From contig NC_065548.1 of the NCBI RefSeq assembly GCF_022605725.1, positions 43,331,131-43,395,130 on the forward strand: a stretch of DNA of 64,000 bases, given 5' to 3'. The translations under genes were made by a program, and so were the position numbers. The DNA comes from Anthonomus grandis grandis (lineage: Eukaryota > Arthropoda > Insecta > Coleoptera > Curculionidae). Below are positions 54,596 through 63,751 of this stretch, piece by piece. Every line of letters starts with the position of its first letter. Position 1 is the stretch's first letter. The notes under the pieces were generated by a model, which made no database searches, was not told where the DNA came from, and saw nothing but the letters and a program-made list of their open reading frames with translations.

Positions 54596-55696
54596 ATGTA
54601 TCCAGATCTTTCATCATTATTCAACGAAGAATTTAATCCTATTTCAAATCAAATTCAAACAATGTCTCTTTCCTTGGAATTAGCAGAAAAAATGTTAGTC
54701 TGTTTCGATGGTACAAAATCTAAACTTTATGATTTTATTGATAATGCCGAAAGTGCAATTAAGCTTGTTAAACCTGATTGTAAAAATATTTTATTCGCAA
54801 TAATACTATCAAAAATTACTGACAATGCTAAGGTTTTAATCCGAAATCGCGATTTTGAAAATTGGAATGAATTAAAAACCTATTTAATAGAAATCTATTC
54901 TGAAAAAAGATCTTTAAGTCAAAGACAATTGGAATTAACGTCATGTAAACAAAATATTGGCGAAAGTGTTATTTCATATTCTAATAAAGTAGAAAATTGC
55001 TATATTCAATTAATCAATTCTTTAGATATGGATCTTGCAAAAGAAGCACGTGAAGCTTGTGTAAATTTACTAAAAAATCAAACTCTTAATGTCTTTATAA
55101 CTGGCCTAAATCGAGAATTAGGTATTTTAGTCAAATCTCAAAATCCAGATTCACTAGAGAAAGCTATATCAATTGCATTAAACGAAGAACAAGAGCAAAA
55201 GTCTAAAACTGAAATATCTAAATATCAATCTGTTAATAACTCTACTACCCGCCATTGCTTTAATTGTAACAAACCTGGACATACAACCATAAACTGTCGC
55301 TTTAATCGAAATCAAAGGCAAAATTCATTTTCTCATCAAAACTCTTTTAACAGGAATCCTTTTTCAAATAGTCAAATTCGACATTTATCACATAATCAAA
55401 AATTTTGTAGATATTGCAAAAAGTCTGGTCACTTAATTAAAGAATGTCGTAAGCGCGAATACAATAATAAAATGAGAAATCAAAATCAATTTCCTAATAA
55501 TAATCCAAATAATTCTAATAATTCTCGTTCCAATAATCAACATAGAGGTTTTAACCAAAATCGAATTACTAATCAAAGTTCTAGCGTAAATCAAGGTCTC
55601 CCAAATATCTCAAATCTTTCTTTAAACTCCAACGGTCCTCGACAATCCACGGCCGTTGCGAGGGACATTCATCACATTCAGGCCGAATCTCAATAA
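54596..55696 (+). CDS. gag: Errantivirus-like Gag, 366 aa
   Basis: ATG at 54596 (MYPDLSSLFNEEFNPISNQI). Capsid-like helical part about residues 40-200 (LVCFDGTKSKLYDFIDNAES, NPDSLEKAISIALNEE). Two zinc knuckles: CFNCNKPGHTTINC and CRYCKKSGHLIKEC. The C-terminal tail is Asn/Gln/Arg-rich. The frame is intact. It overlaps the pol frame, which is open from 55585 in the -1 frame; a TTTAAAC heptamer in the right phase lies at 55621-55627, so Gag-Pol is expected by -1 ribosomal frameshifting about 24 codons before the gag stop. Confidence 0.9.
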   Translation: MYPDLSSLFNEEFNPISNQIQTMSLSLELAEKMLVCFDGTKSKLYDFIDNAESAIKLVKPDCKNILFAIILSKITDNAKVLIRNRDFENWNELKTYLIEIYSEKRSLSQRQLELTSCKQNIGESVISYSNKVENCYIQLINSLDMDLAKEAREACVNLLKNQTLNVFITGLNRELGILVKSQNPDSLEKAISIALNEEQEQKSKTEISKYQSVNNSTTRHCFNCNKPGHTTINCRFNRNQRQNSFSHQNSFNRNPFSNSQIRHLSHNQKFCRYCKKSGHLIKECRKREYNNKMRNQNQFPNNNPNNSNNSRSNNQHRGFNQNRITNQSSSVNQGLPNISNLSLNSNGPRQSTAVARDIHHIQAESQ

Positions 55697-57195
55697 TCAA
55701 TCCTAAAGTCACTACTCATGTATCTCTTCAATGTCCAGAACTCCAAAACAACTCTCTTAATTTTCTTATTGATACAGGAGCCGATATTTCTTTAATTAAA
55801 ATCTCCAAACTAAATTCAAATTCACAAAAATTCTTTGATAATCCCATTGTATTGAAAGGCATTGATAACAATATTTTAGAACCTAATAAGACACTATTTT
55901 ACTCATATCTTAATCTCAAAATAGGTCACAATGATTACCTTCACGTATTTCATGCTGTAAATGATGATTTTCCAATTTCATTTGACGGGATAATTGGCAA
56001 TGATTTTCTCTTAAAATATAATTCTTTGTTGGATTATCAAAATTCTAAATTAAAAATCAATAGCGATGAAACTTCATTATTCTATCTTCAAAATCTAGGA
56101 AATTCGCAAGATAATCTTTTAATGGAACCTCCAATAAATTTTGATTCTAATTTCACAGAAGAATATATTTTAAAACCTCGCTGTGAAACAGTTGTTAGAA
56201 TAAATATTATTAATCCCGAATTAAAAGAAGGTATATGTCCCGAAGTAACTGTTCTTGATGGTGTGCACGTTTGTCCTAGTTTAGTAAAAGTAAATACCAA
56301 TAATACCGCCTTAACTTCTATCTTAAACACAACTGAAAGACCAATTAAAATAAAAAATATCGCTATAACCCTCGATGAAATTCCTCAATCAAATAAATCT
56401 AATGTTTTTAACATCTCTGAACAATATTCCTCCTCGGTAAATCAAAAAGCCCATCGTCTCCAGGAAATTTCAAATTTGTTACGCGATTCACATTTAAATA
56501 AAGAAGAAAAAGAAAGTTTAACTCGCATATGTCACAGTTATCATAACATTTTCCATTTGGAAAATGATAGATTATCCTCTACTAATGCTGTTGTTCATGA
56601 TATTCCTACAAATTCCAATGTACCAATAAATACAAAATCTTATCGCTATCCGCAAATTCATAGAGAAGAAGTTGATAATCAAATTTCAAAAATGTTAGAA
56701 GACAATATCATTTCTCCTTCGACTTCCCCTTGGAATTCACCAGTCTGGGTCGTTCCCAAGAAGCAAGATGCTTCAGGTAAAAAGAAATGGAGAATTGTTA
56801 TCGATTACCGTAAGCTCAACGACATCACAATAGGCGATTCCTATCCTCTTCCAAATATATCAGACATCTTGGAGCAATTAGGTCACTCTAAATATTTTTC
56901 CACTATTGATCTCACCTCCGGATTCCATCAAATTGAAATGTCAGCAGCAGATGCCGATAAAACTGCCTTCTCCACTCCATCAGGCCACTATCAATTTAAT
57001 CGCATGCCATTTGGTTTAAAAAATGCACCCGCCACCTTCCAACGGCTTATGAACAATGTTTTATCAGGAATCCAAAATTATAGATGTTTCGTTTACCTTG
57101 ACGATATTGTTATTCATGCAGACACCCTGGAAAATCATAATATATGGTTGGTTGTTATGCGAAATTTAAAGAAAAATGCAATTTTAAAATTTAAG
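55585..57195 (+). pseudogene. pol: Errantivirus-like Pol, protease and reverse transcriptase
   Basis: The frame is open from 55585, with Gag-Pol junction near 55624. Protease LIDTGADISLIKI (about 55770), then FDGIIGNDFLLKY. RT: NSPVWVVPKKQ, RIVIDYRKLNDITIGDSYPL, STIDLTSGFHQIEM, MPFGLKNAPATFQRLM and the active site FVYLDDIVIHAD at about 57100. The coding sequence ends at about 57195 (MRNLKKNAILKF), where foreign DNA begins; the RT connection region that normally follows (the YLGH segment) is absent. Confidence 0.85.
55621..55663 (+). promoter_or_regulatory. Candidate -1 frameshift signal with pseudoknot
   Basis: T TTA AAC at 55621-55627 is in the gag reading phase. Stem 1: CAACGG (55630-55635) with CCGTTG (55653-55658). 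Stem 2: CCTCG (55637-55641) with CGAGG (55659-55663). The order S1-S2-S1'-S2' makes an H-type pseudoknot. The 2-nt spacer is shorter than the usual 5-9. Confidence 0.65.
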
Positions 57196-57347
57196 ATGGC
57201 AATTACGCCCTCTGGTGGTAATTTTTAGAACTTGAAAATATTTTCCAACGATTTTTCATGATCGATTTACCTAATAATTTTTTTTTTTTTACGAACAGTT
57301 CCCGAGATATGGCCGAGGAACAGTCTTATTGGGTCACCCTGTACACA
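57196..57347. repeat. Foreign 150 bp in pol, one mariner-type tip
   Basis: Not pol sequence; ends ...TATTGGGTCACCCTGTA, the reversed TACAGGGTG tip of mariner-type elements. It replaces roughly 90-100 codons of pol, so insertion was accompanied by deletion. It brings an in-frame TAG at 57226. Confidence 0.6.
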
Positions 57348-59365
57348 ACCTATTCTCCAGTATCCAGATTTCTCCCAAACATTTTATTTAACAACAGACG
57401 CAAGTAATTATGCTATAGGATCGGTTTTATCACAAGGAGAACCACCTAATGATTTACCAATAGCATACGCAAGCCGAACACTAAATCCAGCCGAATCGAA
57501 TTATAGTACAACGGAACGCGAACTCTTAAGCATTGTATGGAACATTAAACATTTCAGACCATACCTTTATGGACGAAAATTTATTATTTTTACGGATCAC
57601 AAACCTCTTACTTGGCATTTTAACGTTAAAGATCCTGGATCAAGATTAGTACGTTGGCGATTAGCTCTAGAGGAATACGATTATGAAATAAGATATAAAC
57701 CGGGAAAAATTAATCAAAACCCAGACTGTTTGAGTCGACCACCTCTTGTAGTTTCCAATTCATCCACCTCAAATGAAGAAATTCCTAGTTCAAATATTAG
57801 AATTGCCACTCGAAACCAAGAATCATATAAACATTTTACAGAAAAACTCGAAAAATCAGTTATAATAAATAATAATTTAGGAGAATTAAGCGATAAAATT
57901 TCAAACTGCTCTGGCAACATATTTACTATTCTATCTCGTGATCTACAACCTAAAGAAAGCTATCAAGAAGAAATATTACATAAATTTAAACACGAAACGC
58001 AACTTAAAAATTTTAATCCTAAAGATCAAGAAATAATAGAAATTAAAGAAAATAAAATATCTGTATTCTACGGGTTTATCACAGAAAACTATTGGGAAAA
58101 ATTTTCTTATGAAGAAGTATTTAATATTTTAATTCAATTAAAAAATAAACTAATAAATCAAAAAGTTACGGAAATTAACATGCCTAGAATACAATTCTCT
58201 TATAATAGATTAAGTTGGAATAGAATTAGGGTTATGATTCGACACATATTTCAAAATACAAACATTAAAATTAATATCTATCACGATATACTTAAAACTC
58301 CTGAAAAATCCGACATACCCATTATATTACAAGAAAACCATTCAAACCCGACATCAGGTCATTCTGGATTCCATAGAACATATAATCGCATAAAACAAAC
58401 CTACCGATGGAATAATATGAAAAGTGATAAAAAACTTTATTCAAACTTGCGAATCTTGTCAAAGAAATAAATTAGTTAGGAAAAAACCAATTAAACCTAT
58501 GGAAATAACAACCACTAGTTCACATCCACTAGAAAAGATCTTTTTAGACGTAGTAGGACCATTACCTTTGACCGAGCATGGCAACAAATATGTTTTGACT
58601 CTACAAGATGATCTCACAAAATTCTCTCAAGCTTATGCTATTCCCAATCATGAAGCTGCAACCATCGCTGAAAAATTTATTCAAAACTTTATTTGCAAAT
58701 TCGGTATTCCCAAAATAATTGTTACGGATCAAGGTAAGGATTTCACGTCTAAACTATTAAGTCAAGTAGCAAAATATTTCAAAATCCAACAAATTAATTG
58801 TACTACTTATCACCCACAAAGCAATGGAGCTCTTGAACGTAGTCACGCAACTCTAGCCGATTACCTGAAACATTAAATCAGCGTTGATCAAACAGACTGG
58901 GATCAATGGATCGATTGTGCTATGTTTTCCTACAATACGACTCCTCATACTTCCACAAAATATTGTCCCCATGAATTGATCTTTGGTACAAAACCAAATC
59001 TTCCGAGTTCCATAACCAAAGAACTAGAGTTTAAATATATCTATGATGACTATTTAGATGAACTTAAACTTCGAATGCAAAAGTCCCATGAAATTGCCAC
59101 AAAACATGCTATAGAAAGTAAAGAAAAAAATAAATTATATTACGACAAAAAAGTTAATAATGTTGATTTTAATGTAGGCGATCTTGTATATTTATTAAAT
59201 GAAAAAGTAAAATTAGGCAGATCTAAAAAATTAACTCCAAATTACAATGGACCCTATAAGATAGTAGAAATAAATCCACCTGTTAATGCTACCATTCAAA
59301 TAAAAAATAGGAAATCTAAAGTTCACGTAAATAAATTAAAACACGCTTTTGTTCCAGATATATAA
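57348..59365 (+). pseudogene. pol: Errantivirus-like Pol, RNase H and integrase
   Basis: Resumes with LTTDASNYAIGSVLSQGE (RNase H D), RTLNPAESNYSTTERELLSI and ITDHKPLTW-like IFTDHKPLTW. The integrase zinc finger has HSGFHRTYNRIKQTYRW and CESCQRNK; a one-base shift near 58425 separates the two halves. Core: IFLDVVGPLPL (D), VTDQGKDFTSKL (D) and SNGALERSHATL (E). A TAA at 58874-58876 interrupts the frame, which then continues (CAMFSYNTTPHTSTKYCPHE, VGDLVYLLNEKVKLGRSKKL, YNGPYKIVEI) to the stop at 59363. So three lesions: the 57196 replacement, the shift and the stop. Confidence 0.85.
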
Positions 59366-59386
59366 TCCTTTGGTTTACATATACAA

Positions 59387-60400
59387 CATCTGGGCAATTC
59401 ATCAACACCCCAATCAACAAACCAGCCGGATTGTATTACGAACAAATAAAAAACGTAAAATTAATAGAGAGACACTGGAATATAGTAAGCTATTTAAATC
59501 TAAGTCCTTTTAACGATAAATTAAGATTTGTTGAAACCTCATTCAAACAAACTTCCAAATTATGTCAAGAACAATTTTTTAAAGAATTATATTTATGCTC
59601 AACACCTTTAAAATTGATAGAAACAGCTTTGCCGGAACTTTTTGAGAAAGAACAGTCGCTCAAAGACCTAATGAGTCATCACAGACAAAAACGCGCCTGG
59701 TTTAACGGTATTGGATCCGCTTTCAAAACAGTTTTTGGAACATTAGACGAAAGTGATGGAAAATACTATAGTCATATGTTAAATAATTTCGAGAAAAACG
59801 AACATCATGTCGCAAATTTACTTTCTCAACAAATTCAAGTAGTAAAAAGTACCATTATAAATTTCAATAACACAATTACTAACCTAGATAAAAACCGCGC
59901 CACATTTAATGAAAATTTTGAGAAACTAACTAACTTTTCAACAAAAATAAATAATAAAATGTTTAATCTTGACATTAAACAAAACATTGAAGAACATTTT
60001 GCTTTATTAACTCTAATTATATCTGAACTTCAAAATGAAATATCAACTATTATTAACACTATACTTTTTGCAAAATCCAATCTAATCCATCCCTTGATAA
60101 TTTCACCCCAACAAGTTATTAGCGAACTAACAAAAACTTTACCTCATTTACCTTACTCCGTATCATAACCCTTACCTCTTAAAAATCAAAACATCCATGC
60201 CATATTGGAAACTGTAAATATCCAATATTACTTTTCAGAAGATCGTATAATTTTCGTTCTTAAATTTCCTTTAGTAAGTCAAATTCGATTTTTCCTTTAT
60301 AACTTAGTATCTTTGCCTGTCTATCACCCTAGACTAGAAGGACTTTTATTCGTTCTTCCCTCGATTAAATTTTTAATTTTATCTGAAAATCGAAAATCAT
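59387..60400 (+). pseudogene. env: Errantivirus Env (F-like), 5' part
   Basis: Envelope fusion protein related to baculovirus F proteins. The frame opens near 59387, without a certain ATG (the one normally used may be spliced on), and runs to a TAA at 60166-60168; the same frame continues to 60400. A furin-type site RQKR at about 59691 is followed by AWFNGIGSAFKTVFGTLDES, a typical fusion-peptide region. A long heptad-rich helical stretch follows (LLSQQIQVVKSTIINFNNTI). Described as broken: one nonsense codon, and the CRESS virus insertion at 60401, after which coding resumes at about 63752. Confidence 0.85.
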
Positions 60401-60441
60401 CCCAGCGCGTACGGGATAAGGATTTGTATTTATCGTTTATT

Positions 60442-61548
60442 ATGTCTCAAGGTCAGCGGTCTCCGGTTGTTGGCGAGGATGTGGTGGGAGATAACGCTCG
60501 AGCCGCGGCTACTCGTAATAAGCGTAGTCATTTGTTTTTTGTTACTGTAGGGTTAGACATTGTTAATGATTCAGTACGTTCAGATTTTCTTTCTTGCTTT
60601 AACGGTGTTATTACTTATTGTATTGCTGTTGAGGAGTCAAAAGTGTCAGATAAGGTTAGTAAGCATTTACATGCATTTTTACAGTTTGAACAGGGGTATT
60701 TATTACCTGAATTACGTTCGATTGTTGCTGCCAAGTATGACAATTGTCATTTAGATATTCAGAGTTGTCGGTCGCGTCGTAATATTTTAAAGTATATTAC
60801 AAAGGAAGATAAGTTTCCCCTGTTCAATTGTAAGGTGAGTGAATTGCATTTTAATTATAGAGCTTATTTGTGGGCTAAAGATACCCCTGTTTTTAAATAT
60901 TCTGATCCATTTGTTTTGGAGCATCGTCACACGTATAAATTTTTAAGGGCTTTGCATACTGAGGTACGAAGGGAGTGTACTGATACGTATAAGGGGTTGG
61001 TGCAAAAGATGTTTTGTTTTACGGTTGCATGGGTTGTGTCTTGTGTGACTTGGTGGAATAAAATTATTTCTACATCTGGTTTGAAAAGGCCTATGTTGTA
61101 TTTGTATGGTCCGGGTGGTACAGGGAAAAGTACGTTTGTTGAAAGTTTAATTGGTAGAGCAAATATGTGTCGTGTATTTTATCCTGATGTTGGAAAATTT
61201 GCTTTTCAAGATTTGGATGTTAATTTTCATAAAGTTATTTTATTTGAAGAGTTTAATTTTAAATATCATTGCTCTACTATGTTAAAGAGGTTGTTAGAGG
61301 GTAGGCCATTTTGTGCGTCTGTTAAGGGTGAAAGTGGGAAAATAGTTACTTTTAAGGGTCCTATTATATTTGTATCTAATTTTTCTCCTTTGGAAAATGA
61401 AATTACAGATCAGGCTCTGTTGAATCGATTGACTGTTGTTCATGCCGAAAATGCCTGCTATCAATCGGAAGTGGGTCCGGTACCCAAGGAAGAAGTTCCA
61501 GAGTCGGGGGAGAATGACTGCATTGAGATTTCGGATGATGAAGCGTAG
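60442..61548 (+). CDS. rep: CRESS-DNA virus Rep, 368 aa, intact
   Basis: Rolling-circle replication initiator: nicks the origin, joins DNA through a tyrosine and unwinds it. Start chosen at ATG 60442 because it is the first ATG after the origin in units A and C; the frame upstream is env. HUH nickase: motif I region HLFFVTVGL (30-38), motif II HLHAFLQF (75-82, two His), motif III YITK (118-121, catalytic Tyr). SF3 helicase: Walker A GPGGTGKST (223-231), Walker B VILFEEFNF (265-273), motif C FVSN (310-313), then LLNRL. An acidic tail ends EISDDEA. All catalytic residues are present. The final bases overlap the cap start. Confidence 0.92.
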   Translation: MSQGQRSPVVGEDVVGDNARAAATRNKRSHLFFVTVGLDIVNDSVRSDFLSCFNGVITYCIAVEESKVSDKVSKHLHAFLQFEQGYLLPELRSIVAAKYDNCHLDIQSCRSRRNILKYITKEDKFPLFNCKVSELHFNYRAYLWAKDTPVFKYSDPFVLEHRHTYKFLRALHTEVRRECTDTYKGLVQKMFCFTVAWVVSCVTWWNKIISTSGLKRPMLYLYGPGGTGKSTFVESLIGRANMCRVFYPDVGKFAFQDLDVNFHKVILFEEFNFKYHCSTMLKRLLEGRPFCASVKGESGKIVTFKGPIIFVSNFSPLENEITDQALLNRLTVVHAENACYQSEVGPVPKEEVPESGENDCIEISDDEA

Positions 61549-62299
61549 ATATACTAAGCGGAATAATATGCGTTATGCGAGAATGAAAAGATTTTTAAAT
61601 AAGGGATTTGTTAAGCGGAAGAATATTTCTTTTTCTCGTATTACTAATGTTGTGCGAAAGAATGTTTATTGTAAATTTTTTAAAAGGTTTAATTTTATAG
61701 ACTCTGCTATTAAGAATGTGAGATCTAAGAATTGTGCGTATATTGATTTAATGGATTTTACTATGAATAGTAATAATTGGTGTGAATTGAAAGATCGGTA
61801 TAGGAAGTGTATTATTAATAAAGTTGTTTTTAAATTGTGGGGTTTTGAAAGGTCCGGTGCCAGTTTGATTTGTGAAAGGGGTACGTCTGCTCCTTATGAT
61901 TATACTAAAGTATCGCAAATTTCGCATGATGCAGTTAAACCTCAGTTTATGTATGCTTTTAGAAATGGTGACGATGCTGTTAAGCAATTAGCATTAAATG
62001 AGCGATATGATAATTTTAAGCCGTTAGGTAATAAGAAAATGTTAAAATTTGTTATATATCCGAAATGTAAAACATCATTAGTACCACCATCTGCTGATCG
62101 TACTATTAAGGAAAATTTAACTTTAATGAATGCTAATGGTGTTGCTATAAATAATGTTATTTATATATGTCCAATGCCTTGGGATTTTGATAATACTATG
62201 AAAGGGGTTGAATATCATTCCGATATTGCTTTTAAATATTCTGTTAATGTTCATATGTCGTTCTTTTTACGTAAGCCTGTTATGGAGGGTGTTCCATAA
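61538..62299 (+). CDS. cap: CRESS-DNA virus capsid protein, 253 aa
   Basis: Start at ATG 61538 (or 61535), overlapping the rep stop by about 10 bases. The frame is open further upstream into rep (to 61436), but the Arg/Lys-rich N-terminus (MKRRYTKRNNMRYARMKRFL) starting here is the normal beginning of a CRESS capsid, which binds and packages ssDNA. The rest, about 200 residues, has alternating strand-like segments (NKVVFKLWGFE, LKFVIYPKCK, FKYSVNVHMSFFLRKP) compatible with a jelly roll. Length fits circo-like capsids. Same strand as rep, so the genome is unisense. AATAAAATAT follows the stop and may serve as poly(A) signal. The call is by position and composition. Confidence 0.75.
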   Translation: MKRRYTKRNNMRYARMKRFLNKGFVKRKNISFSRITNVVRKNVYCKFFKRFNFIDSAIKNVRSKNCAYIDLMDFTMNSNNWCELKDRYRKCIINKVVFKLWGFERSGASLICERGTSAPYDYTKVSQISHDAVKPQFMYAFRNGDDAVKQLALNERYDNFKPLGNKKMLKFVIYPKCKTSLVPPSADRTIKENLTLMNANGVAINNVIYICPMPWDFDNTMKGVEYHSDIAFKYSVNVHMSFFLRKPVMEGVP

Positions 62300-62380
62300 T
62301 AATAAAATATTTAAAAACAGGGTTGTTTTTTATTTCAACTAATATTAAACAAGCATTTTCCCTTGCCCTTAGGTTACATT

Positions 62381-62836
62381 ATGGGTTCATTGAGGGAGAA
62401 TCATAGGCGTCAATATGTGGATAATTGGAATTTTATAGTGGATGTTTTGGGTGGCTGTTCAATACGATTTCAAAGACTAATGAGATGTAAAATTTTGTTT
62501 GGGGAGTTACGATATTCTGATCGAATTTATATATGGTCTTTTTGTGATGTTAATGGAATATCTGATGATGTGTTAATATCAGCTTTGCATTTAAATCGAA
62601 ATTTAACAGATCAACATGTAGCTAAGATAAGAGCTTTTAGAACATATTTTTATCCTGAATTACAGAGGAATTCTATTGACGCTCAAGTGATTGGTGAAAG
62701 AAGAAGGGCCAGATATAAGGCGTTCTCTATCTACGAGAATCGTTTGGTTGACTTGAACGGACAAGTTGTTCAAATTCCAAGAAGTAACCTGTTTACAGTG
62801 CCGCCAAGTTTACGCGGCATTTGCGACGGACTTTAG
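62381..62836 (+). CDS. CRESS virus ORF3, unknown function, 151 aa
   Basis: ATG 62381 (MGSLRENHRRQYVDNWNFIV), stop ending at 62836, the first base of the origin hairpin. A basic N-terminus, then strand/helix-like segments (CKILFGELRYSDRIYIWSFC, HLNRNLTDQHVAKIRAFRTY) and a basic region GERRRARYKAF. It is not recognised. A third ORF of this size downstream of cap is uncommon in CRESS viruses; it fills the space between cap and origin and is undamaged, which argues for selection until integration. Possible roles (movement, silencing suppression, accessory replication) are speculation. Confidence 0.7.
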   Translation: MGSLRENHRRQYVDNWNFIVDVLGGCSIRFQRLMRCKILFGELRYSDRIYIWSFCDVNGISDDVLISALHLNRNLTDQHVAKIRAFRTYFYPELQRNSIDAQVIGERRRARYKAFSIYENRLVDLNGQVVQIPRSNLFTVPPSLRGICDGL

Positions 62837-62864
62837 CGCTGGGTCTAGAACACCTACCCAGCGC
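62836..62864 (+). other. Rolling-circle origin hairpin
   Basis: GCGCTGGGT (62836-62844), loop CTAGAACACCT, ACCCAGCGC (62856-62864): a perfect 9-bp stem in the only non-coding gap between ORF3 and rep. The loop is not the usual NANTATTAC nonanucleotide. Each viral unit starts at base 62857 or its equivalent, one base inside the right arm. Confidence 0.85.
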
Positions 62865-63013
62865 GTACGGGATAAGGATTTGTATTTATCGTTTATTATG
62901 TCTCAAGGTCAGCGGTCTCCGGTTGTTGGCGAGGATGTGGTGGGAGATAACGCTCGAGCCGCGGCTACTCGTAATAAGCGTAGTCATTTGTTTTTTGTTA
63001 CTGTAGGGTTAGA
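62857..63013 (+). repeat. CRESS unit B, first 157 nt only
   Basis: Same as 60401-60557, ends GGTTAGA and passes straight into unit C. Carries the first 39 codons of rep. Confidence 0.9.
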
Positions 63014-63054
63014 CCCAGCGCGTACGGGATAAGGATTTGTATTTATCGTTTATT

Positions 63055-63750
63055 ATGTCTCAAGGTCAGCGGTCTCCGGTTGTTGGCGAGGATGTGGTGG
63101 GAGATAACGCTCGAGCCGCGGCTACTCGTAATAAGCGTAGTCATTTGTTTTTTGTTACTGTAGGGTTAGACATTGTTAATGATTCAGTACGTTCAGATTT
63201 TCTTTCTTGCTTTAACGGTGTTATTACTTATTGTATTGCTGTTGAGGAGTCAAAAGTGTCAGATAAGGTTAGTAAGCATTTACATGCATTTTTACAGTTT
63301 GAACAGGGGTATTTATTACCTGAATTACGTTCGATTGTTGCTGCCAAGTATGACAATTGTCATTTAGATATTCAGAGTTGTCGGTCGCGTCGTAATATTT
63401 TAAAGTATATTACAAAGGAAGATAAGTTTCCCCTGTTCAATGGTAAGGTGAGTGAATTGCATTTTAATTATAGAGCTTATTTGTGGGCTAAAGATACCCC
63501 TGTTTTTAAATATTCTGATCCATTTGTTTTGGAGCATCGTCACACGTATAAATTTTTAAGGGCTTTGCATACTGAGGTACGAAGGGAGTGTACTGATACG
63601 TATAAGGGGTTGGTGCAAAAGATGTTTTGTTTTACGGTTGCATGGGTTGTGTCTTGTGTGACTTGGTGGAATAAAATTATTTCTACATCTGGTTTGAAAA
63701 GGCCTATGTTGTATTTGTATGGTCCGGGTGGTACAGGGAAAAGTACGTTT
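63055..63750 (+). pseudogene. rep: CRESS Rep in unit C, truncated in Walker A
   Basis: Copy of the first 232 codons of rep (ATG 63055), with HLHAFLQF and YITK intact and a Gly where unit A has Cys129. The viral sequence stops in GPGGTGKSTF at 63750; the frame then reads env sequence out of phase to a stop at 63838. It lacks the helicase core. A nickase-only product is conceivable but there is no evidence of expression. Confidence 0.9.
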
Positions 63751-63751
63751 T

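Larger units (their letters stand above)
60401..63750 (+). mobile_element. Endogenous CRESS-DNA virus, one full and two partial head-to-tail units
   Basis: Unit A 60401-62856 (2,456 nt, complete circle), unit B 62857-63013 (157 nt), unit C 63014-63750 (737 nt). Each starts CCCAGCGCGTACGGGATAAG, the right arm of the origin hairpin. Env coding lies directly on both sides. Unit A has rep, cap and a third ORF, all plus strand and open. A and C differ by T60829/G63442 (Cys to Gly in Rep); no other protein difference was noticed, so integration is recent or the units were copied recently. Confidence 0.9.

Noticed and set aside
60205..60441. The 79 codons before MSQGQ as part of Rep
   Set aside because: They are env sequence and pre-origin viral DNA in frame by chance; units B and C start Rep at the equivalent ATG.
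61436..61537. The upstream extension of the capsid ORF
   Set aside because: It lies wholly inside rep in another frame; the basic N-terminus typical of capsids starts at 61535-61538.
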